Shown: piece by piece, positions 26,626 through 36,250 of the stretch
How positions within the stretch are numbered: the stretch's first letter is position 1
Layout of the letters: each line of letters starts with the position of its first letter
Source: CALZFJ01 sp964459845
Lineage (GTDB): Bacteria > Bacteroidota > Bacteroidia > Bacteroidales > Muribaculaceae
Assembly (NCBI GenBank): GCA_964459845.1
Contig: CAYWOC010000001.1
Coordinates: 141,140-205,139, forward strand
Reading direction: 5' to 3'
DNA length: 64,000 nucleotides
Notes under the pieces: model-generated
The model's database searches: none
What the model saw: the letters and a program-made list of their open reading frames with translations, nothing else
What the model was told of the DNA's origin: nothing
Translations under genes and position numbers: made by a program

Positions 26626-28524
26626 ATGAACAAGTTTAAATTTTTATCATTATTTGCAATATTGCTCGGATTGAGCACTGTGAGCTGTAAGGATATGCTT
26701 GACGACAACGTCAATCCCGACAAGGCTCACCAAATCAATGCCGAGGTGGGCTTGCCTGTCGTCGTGTTCTACGCTCAACAGACTACCTACGACCATGCTG
26801 AATACTACGCTTACCTCTCGCAGTGCCTCACAACTGGCTCTAAGAGTTCTATTGGTAGCTATTCTTATAAGAGCGAATGGGAATTCCTCACTATGAACCG
26901 TCACCCGCAGTGGCGCCGCCACTTCTACGACATCGGCGTGAATGTGAAGAACCTTATCGCAAACTCACAGGCTATCAACTCGCCTAACTACGAATTGATT
27001 GGCCGCACCATCCGATTGCTATCCACTCAGCTCACCACCGATGCTTTCGGTGATATGCCTCTTAGCAATGCTTATGCATCCAATTCTCCTACATACGACA
27101 CTCAGGCGAGCATTTATGCTTGGATGCTTCAAGAGGCCGACGACTTGATTGCAATGTACGAGAACAACGACATCGTGAACAGCCCTACCAACCAGACTAT
27201 CACAAAGGCGCAAGACCGTGTGTATGCCGGCGACTTGAGCAAATGGAAAGGCCTTGTTTATGCTGTAAAGGCTCGTATCCTTCTTCGCAACATTCCTAAC
27301 ATCAGCACTTCTGCCGCTACTTGCGACCAGATTATCGCTGCTGCCGACAAGGCTATCCAGCAATGGCGCTCGGGCGACCTCCTTTACGGCAACTGGTTCG
27401 GTAACGAGCCTCGCTACAACTTCGACGGTGGCACCAACGAGCAGAACTGCGTGTGGAGTGCTGCGCAGCCTATCATCAACTCTTGGGAGTCTCGTAAGAA
27501 TATGCTCGACAACGCTATCCCTTCTAAGTATTTCATGGTTGATTGCTTGGGTCTTCTTAACGCCGACAACAGCACTAAGGCCGGTTCTTACAATGCCGAT
27601 GCTATGTATGAAGGTTATGCCAACGACCCTCGTATGGATCTTCTTATGATTGCCCGCACAGGACCAAGTTCAGATGCCTCCGTTAGAATGCGCTATCTTG
27701 AGAACAACATCGGTATGAGTACTTCTTATAAGGCTACCAACTATCCTAACCTCTACATGGGCGCTTATGCAGGTTCGGCTCAGGGCTACAACCCTATCTT
27801 CACTATGGAGGAGCTTTACTTCATCAAGGCTGAGGCTGAATACTGGAAAGGCAATAAGACTGAGGCTTGCGCTCTTGCCAAGGAAGCTACCGAGCACAAC
27901 ATCGAGCGTCACCTCGACTTCTTCCTTGCTACATACACCAACCCTAACTACTCTGCATCGAAAGACGACAAATATCCTGGTGCTGCCAGCTCAAGCGGAC
28001 CTGGATTCGCTCCTGCTGAGCAATGGAACGCTCAGGTGAACGCATTCCTCAACAATGAGTCGTATTCTATCACTTTCCGCGGCAAGCCTGTTGTGAAAGT
28101 GCGCCCAGTGAGCGAGCGCGGAAACAAGCGATACTTCTTCTCACCTGCCGACTTCACTCTAAGCGACTTGATGACCCAGAAGTATATCGCCATGTACTTG
28201 CAGCCTGAGCAGTGGACTGATATGCGCCGCTATCACTACAGCGACAACCGTAATGCTTACGGTATCGGCGACCAGAACGAAATCGTCTATCCTAACCTCC
28301 GCCGTCCTTACAACTTGTATGCGGCTTATTGGGTTGATGGTCTCACCGACAAGCAGAAGGAGAACACTTGGATTCAGCGTATCAACTACGACCCTGAGAC
28401 CGAGGAGAAATACAACCGTTCTGAACTTGAACGCCTCGGCGCATACAAGAACTACAAGTGGTTGCAGACTCCTATGATTTGGGCTCAAGACCGCGGTGTG
28501 CGCACTTCCCTCACTGCCGAGTAA
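26626..28524 (+). CDS. SusD/RagB-family nutrient-binding lipoprotein
   Basis: The 632-residue surface lipoprotein has its lipid cysteine at C21 (LSTVSCKDMLDD), and the acidic residues that follow match the Bacteroidetes surface-export signal. The conserved N-terminal helical core is present (WEFLTMNRHPQWRRHFYDI, then TDAFGDMPLSNAY, the mark of the SusD-like 2 subgroup), as is the late segment QYIAMYLQPEQWTDMRRY-like text that starts at TQKYIAMYLQ. It acts as the lid of the SusC transporter. It is somewhat longer than usual (about 500-560). Gene order and the 10-nt spacing tie it to the SusC gene. Codon use has the same high-expression bias. Confidence 0.93.
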   Translation: MNKFKFLSLFAILLGLSTVSCKDMLDDNVNPDKAHQINAEVGLPVVVFYAQQTTYDHAEYYAYLSQCLTTGSKSSIGSYSYKSEWEFLTMNRHPQWRRHFYDIGVNVKNLIANSQAINSPNYELIGRTIRLLSTQLTTDAFGDMPLSNAYASNSPTYDTQASIYAWMLQEADDLIAMYENNDIVNSPTNQTITKAQDRVYAGDLSKWKGLVYAVKARILLRNIPNISTSAATCDQIIAAADKAIQQWRSGDLLYGNWFGNEPRYNFDGGTNEQNCVWSAAQPIINSWESRKNMLDNAIPSKYFMVDCLGLLNADNSTKAGSYNADAMYEGYANDPRMDLLMIARTGPSSDASVRMRYLENNIGMSTSYKATNYPNLYMGAYAGSAQGYNPIFTMEELYFIKAEAEYWKGNKTEACALAKEATEHNIERHLDFFLATYTNPNYSASKDDKYPGAASSSGPGFAPAEQWNAQVNAFLNNESYSITFRGKPVVKVRPVSERGNKRYFFSPADFTLSDLMTQKYIAMYLQPEQWTDMRRYHYSDNRNAYGIGDQNEIVYPNLRRPYNLYAAYWVDGLTDKQKENTWIQRINYDPETEEKYNRSELERLGAYKNYKWLQTPMIWAQDRGVRTSLTAE

Positions 28525-28577
28525 TTAATCACAAAGCGATTAAATCAATTTTTTAATTAAATTATAGAATTATCTCT

Positions 28578-29636
28578 ATGAAAATATATAATAAATTAGC
28601 AATAGTTGCCACATCGCTTTTGGCTATGACCTCTTGCGGTGTTCACGACCCATTTGCCGATAATATGGATCTCGGTCAGGTTCTTCCCACTGTGTCGTGG
28701 GAGCTTGGCAGCTCTGTTGCAAAAGCCGGCAGCGATGTGACGTTCAAAGGCAAATACTACACTACTGCCGAGGATGCGAGCATCGACCACTCCGAGGTTT
28801 GGGCTATGGTTGTCCGCTCTGAGTCGGCTGCCGCCACTCTTAAACTTGTCAGCTCTCCTGCCTACACCAAGACAGAGAACAGCACCGACACCGTACGCAG
28901 CTCGCAGCTTGTGCAGTCTTATCCTCATTCTGCCGCCAAGTGGGATGGTTATGAATATGTGCTCGATGCTTCATTCAGCACTTCTCGCACTCTTGGTCCT
29001 GTAACTTGGGCTGATGCCAAGACTTGGGACGAGGATCAGTTCAACATGTACTATCCTTCATCTTTCAAGGATGAGTTCAAAGCCACAGTTGTCGATTACT
29101 TGACAAAGGACAGCACTTATTATGCAAGCCTCCGCCAAGTGTATCTGAACTATGACTTCACTGCCGAGCAATTCGAGCAGATCAACGCTCAGTTTGCTTC
29201 CACTGGTCTTGCATTGCCTACGGTCACCGGCGAAGCCAAGGAAGACACTTGGTTCACCAACACCGAGGTTATCGACCACTACTATTATGAGACTGTGGCT
29301 GAAGACGGCTCTAAGACAATCCACGAGATTGCCACCGAAGCCGATGCTCCTGCTGGCGTTAATACCTATGCAGTATATAAGTCATCGCCTTGGGTTATGT
29401 GCCGCTATTCTGATGACACCGGCGGTGCCATCTCTTATGTGCGCCACGAATACATGCCTCTGTGGAAAGCTCTTATCGAGACTATTCCTTTCGAGGCTTG
29501 GATCTTCAATTCTTCCGACAACGTTTATACCGTTGATTTCTCACGCAAGTATAACCTCGTTCCTCAGTTCAAGGTGGTTGACACTAAGGGAAAAGTCGGA
29601 ACTGACACCGATTCCAAATCAATTGATTTAAACTAA
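28578..29636 (+). CDS. Unrecognised lipoprotein in the SusE position
   Basis: The 352-residue lipoprotein (signal MKIYNKLAIVATSLLAMTSC, C20) follows SusD by 53 nt. After the cysteine come GVHDPFADNMDLGQVLPTVSWELGSSVAKAGSDVTF, Ig-like in pattern, then a Tyr-rich middle and a last strand pair VYTVDFSRKYNLVPQFKVVD. Position and secondary structure recall SusE-type surface glycan-binding lipoproteins, but I see no recognisable carbohydrate-binding module. A role in capturing the operon's substrate at the surface is inferred from context only. Confidence 0.7.
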   Translation: MKIYNKLAIVATSLLAMTSCGVHDPFADNMDLGQVLPTVSWELGSSVAKAGSDVTFKGKYYTTAEDASIDHSEVWAMVVRSESAAATLKLVSSPAYTKTENSTDTVRSSQLVQSYPHSAAKWDGYEYVLDASFSTSRTLGPVTWADAKTWDEDQFNMYYPSSFKDEFKATVVDYLTKDSTYYASLRQVYLNYDFTAEQFEQINAQFASTGLALPTVTGEAKEDTWFTNTEVIDHYYYETVAEDGSKTIHEIATEADAPAGVNTYAVYKSSPWVMCRYSDDTGGAISYVRHEYMPLWKALIETIPFEAWIFNSSDNVYTVDFSRKYNLVPQFKVVDTKGKVGTDTDSKSIDLN

Positions 29637-29655
29637 CATCAAAGTCAAAACGATT

Positions 29656-31368
29656 ATGAAAATGCTAAAAAATATAGGCTTCTTTGCCTTGTTGGTGTTT
29701 GCAATGGTGGCGTGTGTCGAAAAGACTCCCGACTATGCGAATTTCCCAACTAAAGACGTTGACTTCACATATAATGTCGATGGCAGCGAATATACCCTCG
29801 ACTTCTATGTGGTATCGACAATCCAGTTCAACAACACCTCGGCTAAGCAGGGTGCTGTAACTTGGGACTTCGGCGACGGCACTGCCACTTCGAGCGAGGC
29901 TAATCCTAAGCACAAATATGCTAAAGCCGGCCGCTACAATGTCACTCTTAAGGTGGATGGCGTGGGACAACGCTCTTATCCTATCCTTATCTACGACATC
30001 ACTCCTGTTCTTAGCGTCACAAGCCAGAGCGAGGAAACTCTTGTCATCAACGATGTGACAATCGACCTCGGCATCGAGCTGCCTAACCCTGAGAACCTGA
30101 AGTGTAAATACATTTGGAAGTTCCCTGAAGGAACTTTGAAAGCCGATGGCACTCCTATCGAGGAATACGAAGGCTACTCTCACGAGGACGGAACTATCGA
30201 CAATCCGGGCGCGCTCAAGTTCAAGAACATAGGTTCTCAGCGCATCGAGCTTCAGACTTGGTTTGACATCGACGGCGAAAACCGCCGCCTCGACAACTCA
30301 TTCGTGAATGTTCAGGTTGGTTTCACCAAGGAAGTTCCTACTGTATATTATGCTGCTCTTGGCGGAAACATCAAGGCATACAAGATTATCCCTCACAGCG
30401 AGCTTCCTGAAGGCACCAAGAACTTGCCTTTCGACCTCGGCGTTTCGAGCGGAAATATGCCTACTCAGCTTGTCTTCAAGACCGTCAAGGACGACAATGG
30501 AAATGAGAGCGACTACATCTATATCCTCGACTGCGGTAAGAAATACACTTACCAGAACGACGAGAACAGCACCGATGGCGATGGCAAGATTACTGTTATG
30601 AGCGCAGATGGAACTTACGCCAATGTTATGGTCACAAACGTTGGCGGTCAGGCATTCAACGACCCATTCCAGGGTTGTGCCGACGACACTTATCTGTATT
30701 ACACCGACCGTAACACCGGTATCCGTCAAATCAAGCTCACTGCTCGTGGCGAAGTTGAGAAGACCAACTACAGCACTCCATCAAACGGCTACTTCGTATA
30801 TAACCAGCAACTTGGCTACTACGGACGTGGTATAGCTTACGGTGCTATCCACACCGACTTGATTCTCGACTCTAATGGCGTGTTCTACTGGCCTAAGAAC
30901 TATTCAGGTAACGGTATCTACCGCTTCACTACTGCCGACATAGGCAATACTGGCAACTTACCGCACCCAATTCTTCTTTCTGGCACTGCTCCTCGCGCTA
31001 TGGAAATTGATGAGGCTCGCAAGCACATGTACGTCTGGTTCACTAAGGGAACCACTCCTGGTCCGGGCTTCGCACAATATCCGCTTGTAGGACTTGACGA
31101 ATCTCTTACTTATAAAGACTACACTAAGTTCATCAAGATGGAAGCCGATCCTATCAACTCATCTGATGCCGAAGGTGTCTATACCACCCAGTTCGCTCTC
31201 GACAAGGAGACTGGCAACGTGTTCTTCGGTTTCCGCTCGGTTGATGCCGCCTACACAACAGGTCTTTACTACTACGATTACGCAGCAGGTAAAGTCGTGA
31301 ACTATGAAGGCAACACCGACAAGATTCTCGGCGTAGCAATCAACCCTCGCAAGACTAAGCTGTTCTGA
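29656..31368 (+). CDS. PKD-domain lipoprotein with a propeller-like C-terminal region
   Basis: The 570-residue lipoprotein has its lipid cysteine at C20 (VFAMVACVEK). Residues about 30-115 form a PKD domain (VTWDFGDGTATSSEANPKHK, then GRYNVTLKVDG). From about residue 230 the sequence reads as repeated beta-sheet blades (YIYILDCGKKYTY, TYLYYTDRNTGIRQI, KHMYVWFTKG, NVFFGFRSV), suggesting a surface beta-propeller. Similar proteins occur in SusC/SusD loci that lack sugar hydrolases. It starts 19 nt after the previous gene and ends the operon, 46 nt before a strong terminator. Ligand capture is the likely role (inference). Confidence 0.78.
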   Translation: MKMLKNIGFFALLVFAMVACVEKTPDYANFPTKDVDFTYNVDGSEYTLDFYVVSTIQFNNTSAKQGAVTWDFGDGTATSSEANPKHKYAKAGRYNVTLKVDGVGQRSYPILIYDITPVLSVTSQSEETLVINDVTIDLGIELPNPENLKCKYIWKFPEGTLKADGTPIEEYEGYSHEDGTIDNPGALKFKNIGSQRIELQTWFDIDGENRRLDNSFVNVQVGFTKEVPTVYYAALGGNIKAYKIIPHSELPEGTKNLPFDLGVSSGNMPTQLVFKTVKDDNGNESDYIYILDCGKKYTYQNDENSTDGDGKITVMSADGTYANVMVTNVGGQAFNDPFQGCADDTYLYYTDRNTGIRQIKLTARGEVEKTNYSTPSNGYFVYNQQLGYYGRGIAYGAIHTDLILDSNGVFYWPKNYSGNGIYRFTTADIGNTGNLPHPILLSGTAPRAMEIDEARKHMYVWFTKGTTPGPGFAQYPLVGLDESLTYKDYTKFIKMEADPINSSDAEGVYTTQFALDKETGNVFFGFRSVDAAYTTGLYYYDYAAGKVVNYEGNTDKILGVAINPRKTKLF

Positions 31369-31414
31369 TAACAAGATGGTGGCGCATATCATTGCGCACA
31401 CAGATAATATGATT

Positions 31415-31453
31415 AAAAAGGCTGCCAAGGCAATTATCCTTGGCAGCCTTTTT
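31415..31453 (+). terminator. Terminator of the SusC/SusD operon
   Basis: A perfect 16-bp stem pairs 31415-31430 (AAAAAGGCTGCCAAGG) with 31438-31453, with a 7-nt loop, and is followed by TT. A smaller hairpin (GCGCA/TGCGC, 31382-31397) sits between the last stop codon and this stem. Confidence 0.9.
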
Positions 31454-31495
31454 TTGAATTATTTCAATATTTTCAAGAAAAAAACACAATAATAT

Positions 31496-31526
31496 TTTGC
31501 CGAATCAATACTTTTCATTTCCTTTG
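31496..31526 (+). promoter_or_regulatory. Promoter of the secreted 485-residue protein gene
   Basis: TTTG (31496-31499) and TTCCTTTG (31519-31526, one mismatch) are 19 nt apart. The leader would be about 95 nt. With the terminator just upstream, this makes the next gene a separate unit. Confidence 0.6.
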
Positions 31527-31627
31527 TATTGGAATTTACAATAAGCACAATTATCATTCTGCTAATGAAATTGACAAGCTAAATTAACTTGAAAATACAA
31601 AACAATATTAACTTAAATTATTTCATT

Positions 31628-33085
31628 ATGAAGAAATCATTACTTCTTTCTGCAGCAATGTTGGCTACAACACCTCTATTTGCTGCTAACGTTACCGATG
31701 GTGACACTTATGCTCCAGTAAACGACATTAAGTGTGAAAATGCATGGGTAATCGACCGTAACCACAATCTTGACGTCTTCAGCGCATCTAAAATTGGGTC
31801 AAACAATCAAGCTCGTACTTGCGCCGTTAGAAATGGTGTAGCATACATTGCTTCTTGGGCTGCCGATGATCCTGAAGTTACTTCTACCGACAAAGACGGA
31901 AATGTAACAGTTCAAAAAGCCGGAACTCTCTACAAATATTCTGTAGAAACTGGTGAATATCTTGGCGCTCTTAAATTGACACGCGACGGTAAGCGTATCA
32001 CTGGTACTGGCGTTTCCAACCAAGTAGGCTTCGACAGCTTCGGTCACCTTTGGATTGCAGATATGTCATTCAACACAAATACTCTGTATGACATTTATTT
32101 CGTAAACGAAGAGACTGGTGCACTTACATTGGCTGCAAGCCTCGACAAGACAAGCGAAGGCACTGCTCGTATCGACTATTGTGATATTATCGGTGACTTG
32201 ACTGGCGAAAAAGGTGCATGCACAGTTATGGCTGCCGCTTCGTCTTCTCCTATCGTATATGGATGGTGCAAAGACCAAAACGGCACTGACTGGTATGGAT
32301 ACTTCGAAGGTGTTTCTCACAAGGAATTCACAGAGTTCTATCCTGCTATGGAAAAAGGCAATTGGTCAACAGGTCCTTGTGTAAAGATTGTTCTTGGTGA
32401 AGGTGACGAAATGTATTATGGCGACTTGTTCTATATAGATGGTGCATCTACTGCTCCAACTCTTTACAACTCTACAGGTGCTATTGCCGACTCTTTCGCT
32501 AGCATAGAGAACATTAAAGAAAAAGGTCTTGAGCAATCACACCTTGGCGCTAACGGTATCGTAGAATTCAAGGTTGAAGGTCGCAACTTCATCGCTTATC
32601 CTATTGAACAATACACTGGTAGCTACGGTGGTTGCAACGTGAACATCTGCGAAGTTGATGCTGATATGTCATTTGCAAGTATGACAAAATATTGGATGGT
32701 TCCACAATCTGGATTCGGTACAACTTCTGATGGCGGTAACCGTTACCATGGGCTTAACTGCGAGACTGTAACCAACGCTGACGGATCTCAATATGTAAAC
32801 TTGTTCTCATTCAAGAGCAACAATGGTATGGGTCTTTACAAGATTGGAAAGAATATCTCTGGTGGTGTAAACGACGCTATCGCTAACGACGCTGCTGAAA
32901 TCACTGTTAATGGAAACGTTATCGCAGTTAGCGCAGAAGCTTCTGAAATCAATGTTTACAACGTAGCTGGTCAAGTTGTTGCTACAGCTAACAACGCTAC
33001 AGAAGTTGTTGCTCCTGCTGCTGGCGTATATGTTGTGAAGGCAGTTGTTGCTGGAACTCCAGTTGTTAAGAAAGTTGTTCTCTAA
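31628..33085 (+). CDS. Secreted protein of unknown function with a type IX sorting-like tail
   Basis: The 485-residue protein begins MKKSLLLSAAMLATTPLFAA, a clear signal peptide; an upstream TTG start at 31589 would bury it and is rejected. The body (about 25-400) reads as a beta-rich, propeller-like fold (AWVIDRNHNLDVFSASKIG, GVAYIASWA, GTLYKYSVETGEYLGALKL, FGHLWIADMS). The last 65 residues form a short type A sorting-like domain (INVYNVAGQVVATA, then AGVYVVKAVV and VVKKVVL) that is unusually rich in Val and Ala. I cannot name a function. T/A-ending codons suggest high expression. It lies between a SusC/SusD operon and a pseudouridine synthase gene, with terminators on both sides. Confidence 0.72.
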   Translation: MKKSLLLSAAMLATTPLFAANVTDGDTYAPVNDIKCENAWVIDRNHNLDVFSASKIGSNNQARTCAVRNGVAYIASWAADDPEVTSTDKDGNVTVQKAGTLYKYSVETGEYLGALKLTRDGKRITGTGVSNQVGFDSFGHLWIADMSFNTNTLYDIYFVNEETGALTLAASLDKTSEGTARIDYCDIIGDLTGEKGACTVMAAASSSPIVYGWCKDQNGTDWYGYFEGVSHKEFTEFYPAMEKGNWSTGPCVKIVLGEGDEMYYGDLFYIDGASTAPTLYNSTGAIADSFASIENIKEKGLEQSHLGANGIVEFKVEGRNFIAYPIEQYTGSYGGCNVNICEVDADMSFASMTKYWMVPQSGFGTTSDGGNRYHGLNCETVTNADGSQYVNLFSFKSNNGMGLYKIGKNISGGVNDAIANDAAEITVNGNVIAVSAEASEINVYNVAGQVVATANNATEVVAPAAGVYVVKAVVAGTPVVKKVVL

Positions 33086-33109
33086 TCGAGATTTTCCCAA
33101 CTAAAATAC

Positions 33110-33138
33110 AAGAGGCTCACCCCATCGGCGAGCCTCTT
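33110..33138 (+). terminator. Terminator of the 485-residue secreted protein gene
   Basis: A 12-bp stem with one mismatch pairs 33110-33121 (AAGAGGCTCACC) with 33127-33138 and is followed by a T tract. The 125 nt after it, up to the convergent pseudouridine synthase gene, show nothing recognisable. Confidence 0.82.
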
Positions 33139-33263
33139 TTTTTACTCCAAAGCAGCCCCACAATCTCCCTCAGCAGCCACAGCTTCCATCAGAGTTCTCA
33201 TAAGCATCATTGTCAAAAAAATTCCAACAGCTCAGAAGGCATTCCTCGCCTCCCTCGAAATTC

Positions 33264-34895
33264 TCAGAAGCCACTTGAATCCTCTATCACAATCTCTTTT
33301 CCAGTTATTGGATGCACAAATTCCACTCTTTCGGCATGAAGACACATTCTGCCATGCGAAGCCGCAGCGCCATGCTGCCGTCCATAAAGCCTATCGCCCA
33401 CTATCGGCACATTCAGTCCATCCTTATGCGCACAATGCACCCTCAATTGATGCGTCCTGCCAGTAATGGGATACAAAGCCACTCGGCACATAGAGCCATC
33501 GTCAGCCCTGCCAATAACCTCATACCTCGTAACAGCACACTTTCCGCTCTCATAGCACACCTTCTGCTGCGGGCGATGCTCATAATCTGGACTTAGAGGC
33601 AGCGATATTTCGCCCTTCAAATCATTAGGCACACCACCGAGTAATGCCACATATCGCTTATGCACCTGCCTCTGCGCAAACATACGCTGCATTAGCTTGT
33701 GTGTACATTTGTCCTTGGCGAAAAGCACAATCCCCGATGTGTCCATATCCAGCCTATGCACCACCATCGGTCCACCGGCATCAGGAAACATCTGCCGCAT
33801 GCATTCAAGCAGCGAGACTTCGCCACTCTTTCCAGGCACACAGAGCATCCCGGCAGGCTTGCTCACCGCCACAATATATTCATCATCATAAAGCACCTTA
33901 ATTTCTTGCGCAGCACTATCCCTAACGCCACCTTGCTCCACACTCAAGCCTTGAAGCATGAAAGAGAGTATCGGCAGGCATTTCCCCTTGCAAGCCGGAT
34001 AGAAGCATCCATCGTGGCGCACCACACCATGCGGCGACTCGCCGCACCAAAATTCAGCCATCGCCATAGGCTCAAGATTATTTTTATAGGCATATTGCAG
34101 CAGTTTGGGAGCGGCGCACTCCCCTGCCCCAGCAGGAGGCTCACCTTGAGGAGTATCTGCAAAAATCTCACACAGGTCACGCTTCTCACCCTTGGCATTC
34201 AGCATCACAAACTGGCTGAACATCCAGTGCTGCAACGCTGCCGAGCGACGGCGACGGGAAGCCTTTAGCTCATTCACATAGCCGTCAATTACACCCACAG
34301 CCCACTCCGCATCGGCTACGCGCTCTTTCCAATAAGCCTTTATGCGGCGCAGCTCAGCCTTCTGCCACTGGCTCTCGCGTATCATAGCATCACGGTCGGC
34401 ATCAGGATTAAGCCTCTCGGCATCACGCCGACGCTTCGATGCCGCCATAAGTTCCTTGTGAGCCGCCACAGCAGCATCGGCATCAGCTCTTATTTGGCTG
34501 AGCTGTGCCAGCATGAGGTTATAGTCATCAGCAGCATGGATGGCATCAATTTGGCGGTTGATGGCACTAATTTCAGCCTCTTCGGCACGGAAATAGCCAT
34601 CAGGATTAAGCAAGTCATAGACTGGCGGCACAAAATAGCTGTGGGTGTTGGAACCGGCAAGATTTCCCGAAAAAGCAGCCAAAAAGCCCACTTCGCCACC
34701 ACGGTGACGCACCACCAGCACCCCCATCATCTTTCCGCAGCGAAGCTCATCACGCCACTCGGCATGAGCACCGAGATAAGCACGCACCTCACGAGCCGCC
34801 TCCACACATAGCGGATGCGGCACATAATCAAATGGGTTAGTAAACCGCTCCGGCAACTCAACCCCACTAATATCTATCGAAAATCCATGAACCAT
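33264..34895 (-). CDS. RluA-family RNA pseudouridine synthase with long N-terminal extension
   Basis: The enzyme isomerises uridine to pseudouridine in rRNA or tRNA. The C-terminal 225 residues hold the catalytic domain: VVAVSKPAGMLCVPG, then MVVHRLDMDTSGIVLFAK with the catalytic aspartate in HRLD, then YPITGRTHQLRVH and the family end VPIVGDRLYG. The first 300 residues are a Bacteroidetes-type extension with a probable coiled coil (about 105-225, rich in Ala, Arg and Glu) and a cysteine-containing stretch (FWCGESP, FYPACKGKCLP) that could bind metal. At 543 residues it is twice the size of classical RluA. The specific RNA target cannot be told. Confidence 0.88.
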   Translation of the reverse strand: MVHGFSIDISGVELPERFTNPFDYVPHPLCVEAAREVRAYLGAHAEWRDELRCGKMMGVLVVRHRGGEVGFLAAFSGNLAGSNTHSYFVPPVYDLLNPDGYFRAEEAEISAINRQIDAIHAADDYNLMLAQLSQIRADADAAVAAHKELMAASKRRRDAERLNPDADRDAMIRESQWQKAELRRIKAYWKERVADAEWAVGVIDGYVNELKASRRRRSAALQHWMFSQFVMLNAKGEKRDLCEIFADTPQGEPPAGAGECAAPKLLQYAYKNNLEPMAMAEFWCGESPHGVVRHDGCFYPACKGKCLPILSFMLQGLSVEQGGVRDSAAQEIKVLYDDEYIVAVSKPAGMLCVPGKSGEVSLLECMRQMFPDAGGPMVVHRLDMDTSGIVLFAKDKCTHKLMQRMFAQRQVHKRYVALLGGVPNDLKGEISLPLSPDYEHRPQQKVCYESGKCAVTRYEVIGRADDGSMCRVALYPITGRTHQLRVHCAHKDGLNVPIVGDRLYGRQHGAAASHGRMCLHAERVEFVHPITGKEIVIEDSSGF

Positions 34896-35084
34896 ACCCT
34901 AATAATTGCAATATTAGCTTAATTTTCTGAAACCAGAAAATTTTTCCATCACAATCTCAAAAATTTCTTCACCACAGCACTGCAATCCTGCCCCCTATCT
35001 GAGAACTCGGAGCTTTCGGAGCAATCTGAGTTCTATGAAGAGCCCTTGCCAAAATATCCTCCCTGCCAAAGAAGCCTGCTTGCC

Positions 35085-35115
35085 TTTGAAAAACAAGATG
35101 TTTTCATTACCTTTG
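35085..35115 (+). promoter_or_regulatory. Promoter of proBA
   Basis: TTTG (35085-35088) and TACCTTTG (35108-35115) are exactly 19 nt apart. The leader is about 20 nt, leaving no room for an attenuator. Confidence 0.82.
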
Positions 35116-35139
35116 CACATCAAGAATTAGAATTGTGTT

Positions 35140-36231
35140 ATGAACTACAAGCGAATAGCTGTAAAAATAGGCAGCAATGTGCTGACCCGCACCGACGGGA
35201 CACTCGACATCACCCGAATGTCGGCTCTCGTCGATCAACTTGCATCGCTGCACAAAAGCGGCATCGAGGTTATCATGATTTCTTCGGGAGCTGTGACATC
35301 CGGGCGAAGTGAAATGCGCAAACTCATGGAGCATAAGCACCTCGATTCGGTGTCGGCGCGACAGCTTTTCTCGGCTGTCGGTCAAGCAAAACTCATCAAC
35401 CGCTACTACGAGCTTTTCCGCGACCATGACATAGTGTGCGGACAAGTCCTTACTATGAAAGAGAACTTCGCCACCCGCCAGCATTACCTCAACCAGAAAC
35501 ACTGCATGGACGTGATGCTCGAAAATGGCGTAATTCCTATTGTGAACGAGAACGACACGGTGTCGGTCACCGAGCTGATGTTCACCGACAACGATGAACT
35601 TTCGGGACTTATAGCAACAATGATGGGTGCCGAGGCTTTGATAATACTCAGCAACATCGACGGCGTGTATGATGGCGACCCTAACCTGCCAGAATCACAA
35701 GTCATCACCGACATCTACCACGAAACCCAGCTCAACAGCGCATCTTTCATCCAGACCAAGAAATCTTCTTTCGGCCGTGGCGGAATGGGCACCAAATACC
35801 GCATCTCGCAAAAAGTGGCAGATGAAGGAATTAATGTGATTATCGCCAACGGCAAGCGCGAGAACATTCTGCTCGACACGCTCGCCGACACTCGCAAAGT
35901 GCCTTTCACGCTGTTTCACGCCGCCGAGCATCCGGTTTCGAGCGTGAAAAAGTGGATTGCACACAGCGAGGGCTTCGCTAAGGGGGAAATCCATGTAAAT
36001 GATGGCGCATTCGAGGCTCTCACTTCGGCTCACGCCACAAGTCTGCTGCCTGTGGGCGTGACACGCATAGTGGGCGACTTCGAGAAAGACGACATAGTGA
36101 AGATTATCGCGCCAAGCGGCAAACAGTTTGCCGTGGGCCGAATAGGCTGCGACAGCTCTCACGCCACTTCTCTCATAGGCAAGCAGGGAGGGCGACCTCT
36201 AATCCACTATGATTACTTATATATTGACTAA
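35140..36231 (+). CDS. proB: Glutamate 5-kinase
   Basis: It phosphorylates glutamate to glutamyl 5-phosphate, the first step of proline synthesis. The amino-acid-kinase fold is clear: RIAVKIGSNVLT, VIMISSGAVTSGR, PIVNENDTVSVTEL, LIILSNIDGVYDGDP and GRGGMGTKYRISQKVADEG. The C-terminal 80 or so residues (GEIHVNDGAFEALTSAHATS to HATSLIGKQG) form a PUA domain, giving the usual 363-residue length. proA follows and together they form the proline operon. Proline feedback inhibition of the kinase is normal for the family. Confidence 0.95.
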   Translation: MNYKRIAVKIGSNVLTRTDGTLDITRMSALVDQLASLHKSGIEVIMISSGAVTSGRSEMRKLMEHKHLDSVSARQLFSAVGQAKLINRYYELFRDHDIVCGQVLTMKENFATRQHYLNQKHCMDVMLENGVIPIVNENDTVSVTELMFTDNDELSGLIATMMGAEALIILSNIDGVYDGDPNLPESQVITDIYHETQLNSASFIQTKKSSFGRGGMGTKYRISQKVADEGINVIIANGKRENILLDTLADTRKVPFTLFHAAEHPVSSVKKWIAHSEGFAKGEIHVNDGAFEALTSAHATSLLPVGVTRIVGDFEKDDIVKIIAPSGKQFAVGRIGCDSSHATSLIGKQGGRPLIHYDYLYID

Positions 36232-36250
36232 AAATGAGGAGGTTACTATA

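Noticed and set aside
31589..31627. Upstream TTG start for the secreted 485-residue protein
   Set aside because: It would place 13 polar residues before a perfect signal peptide.
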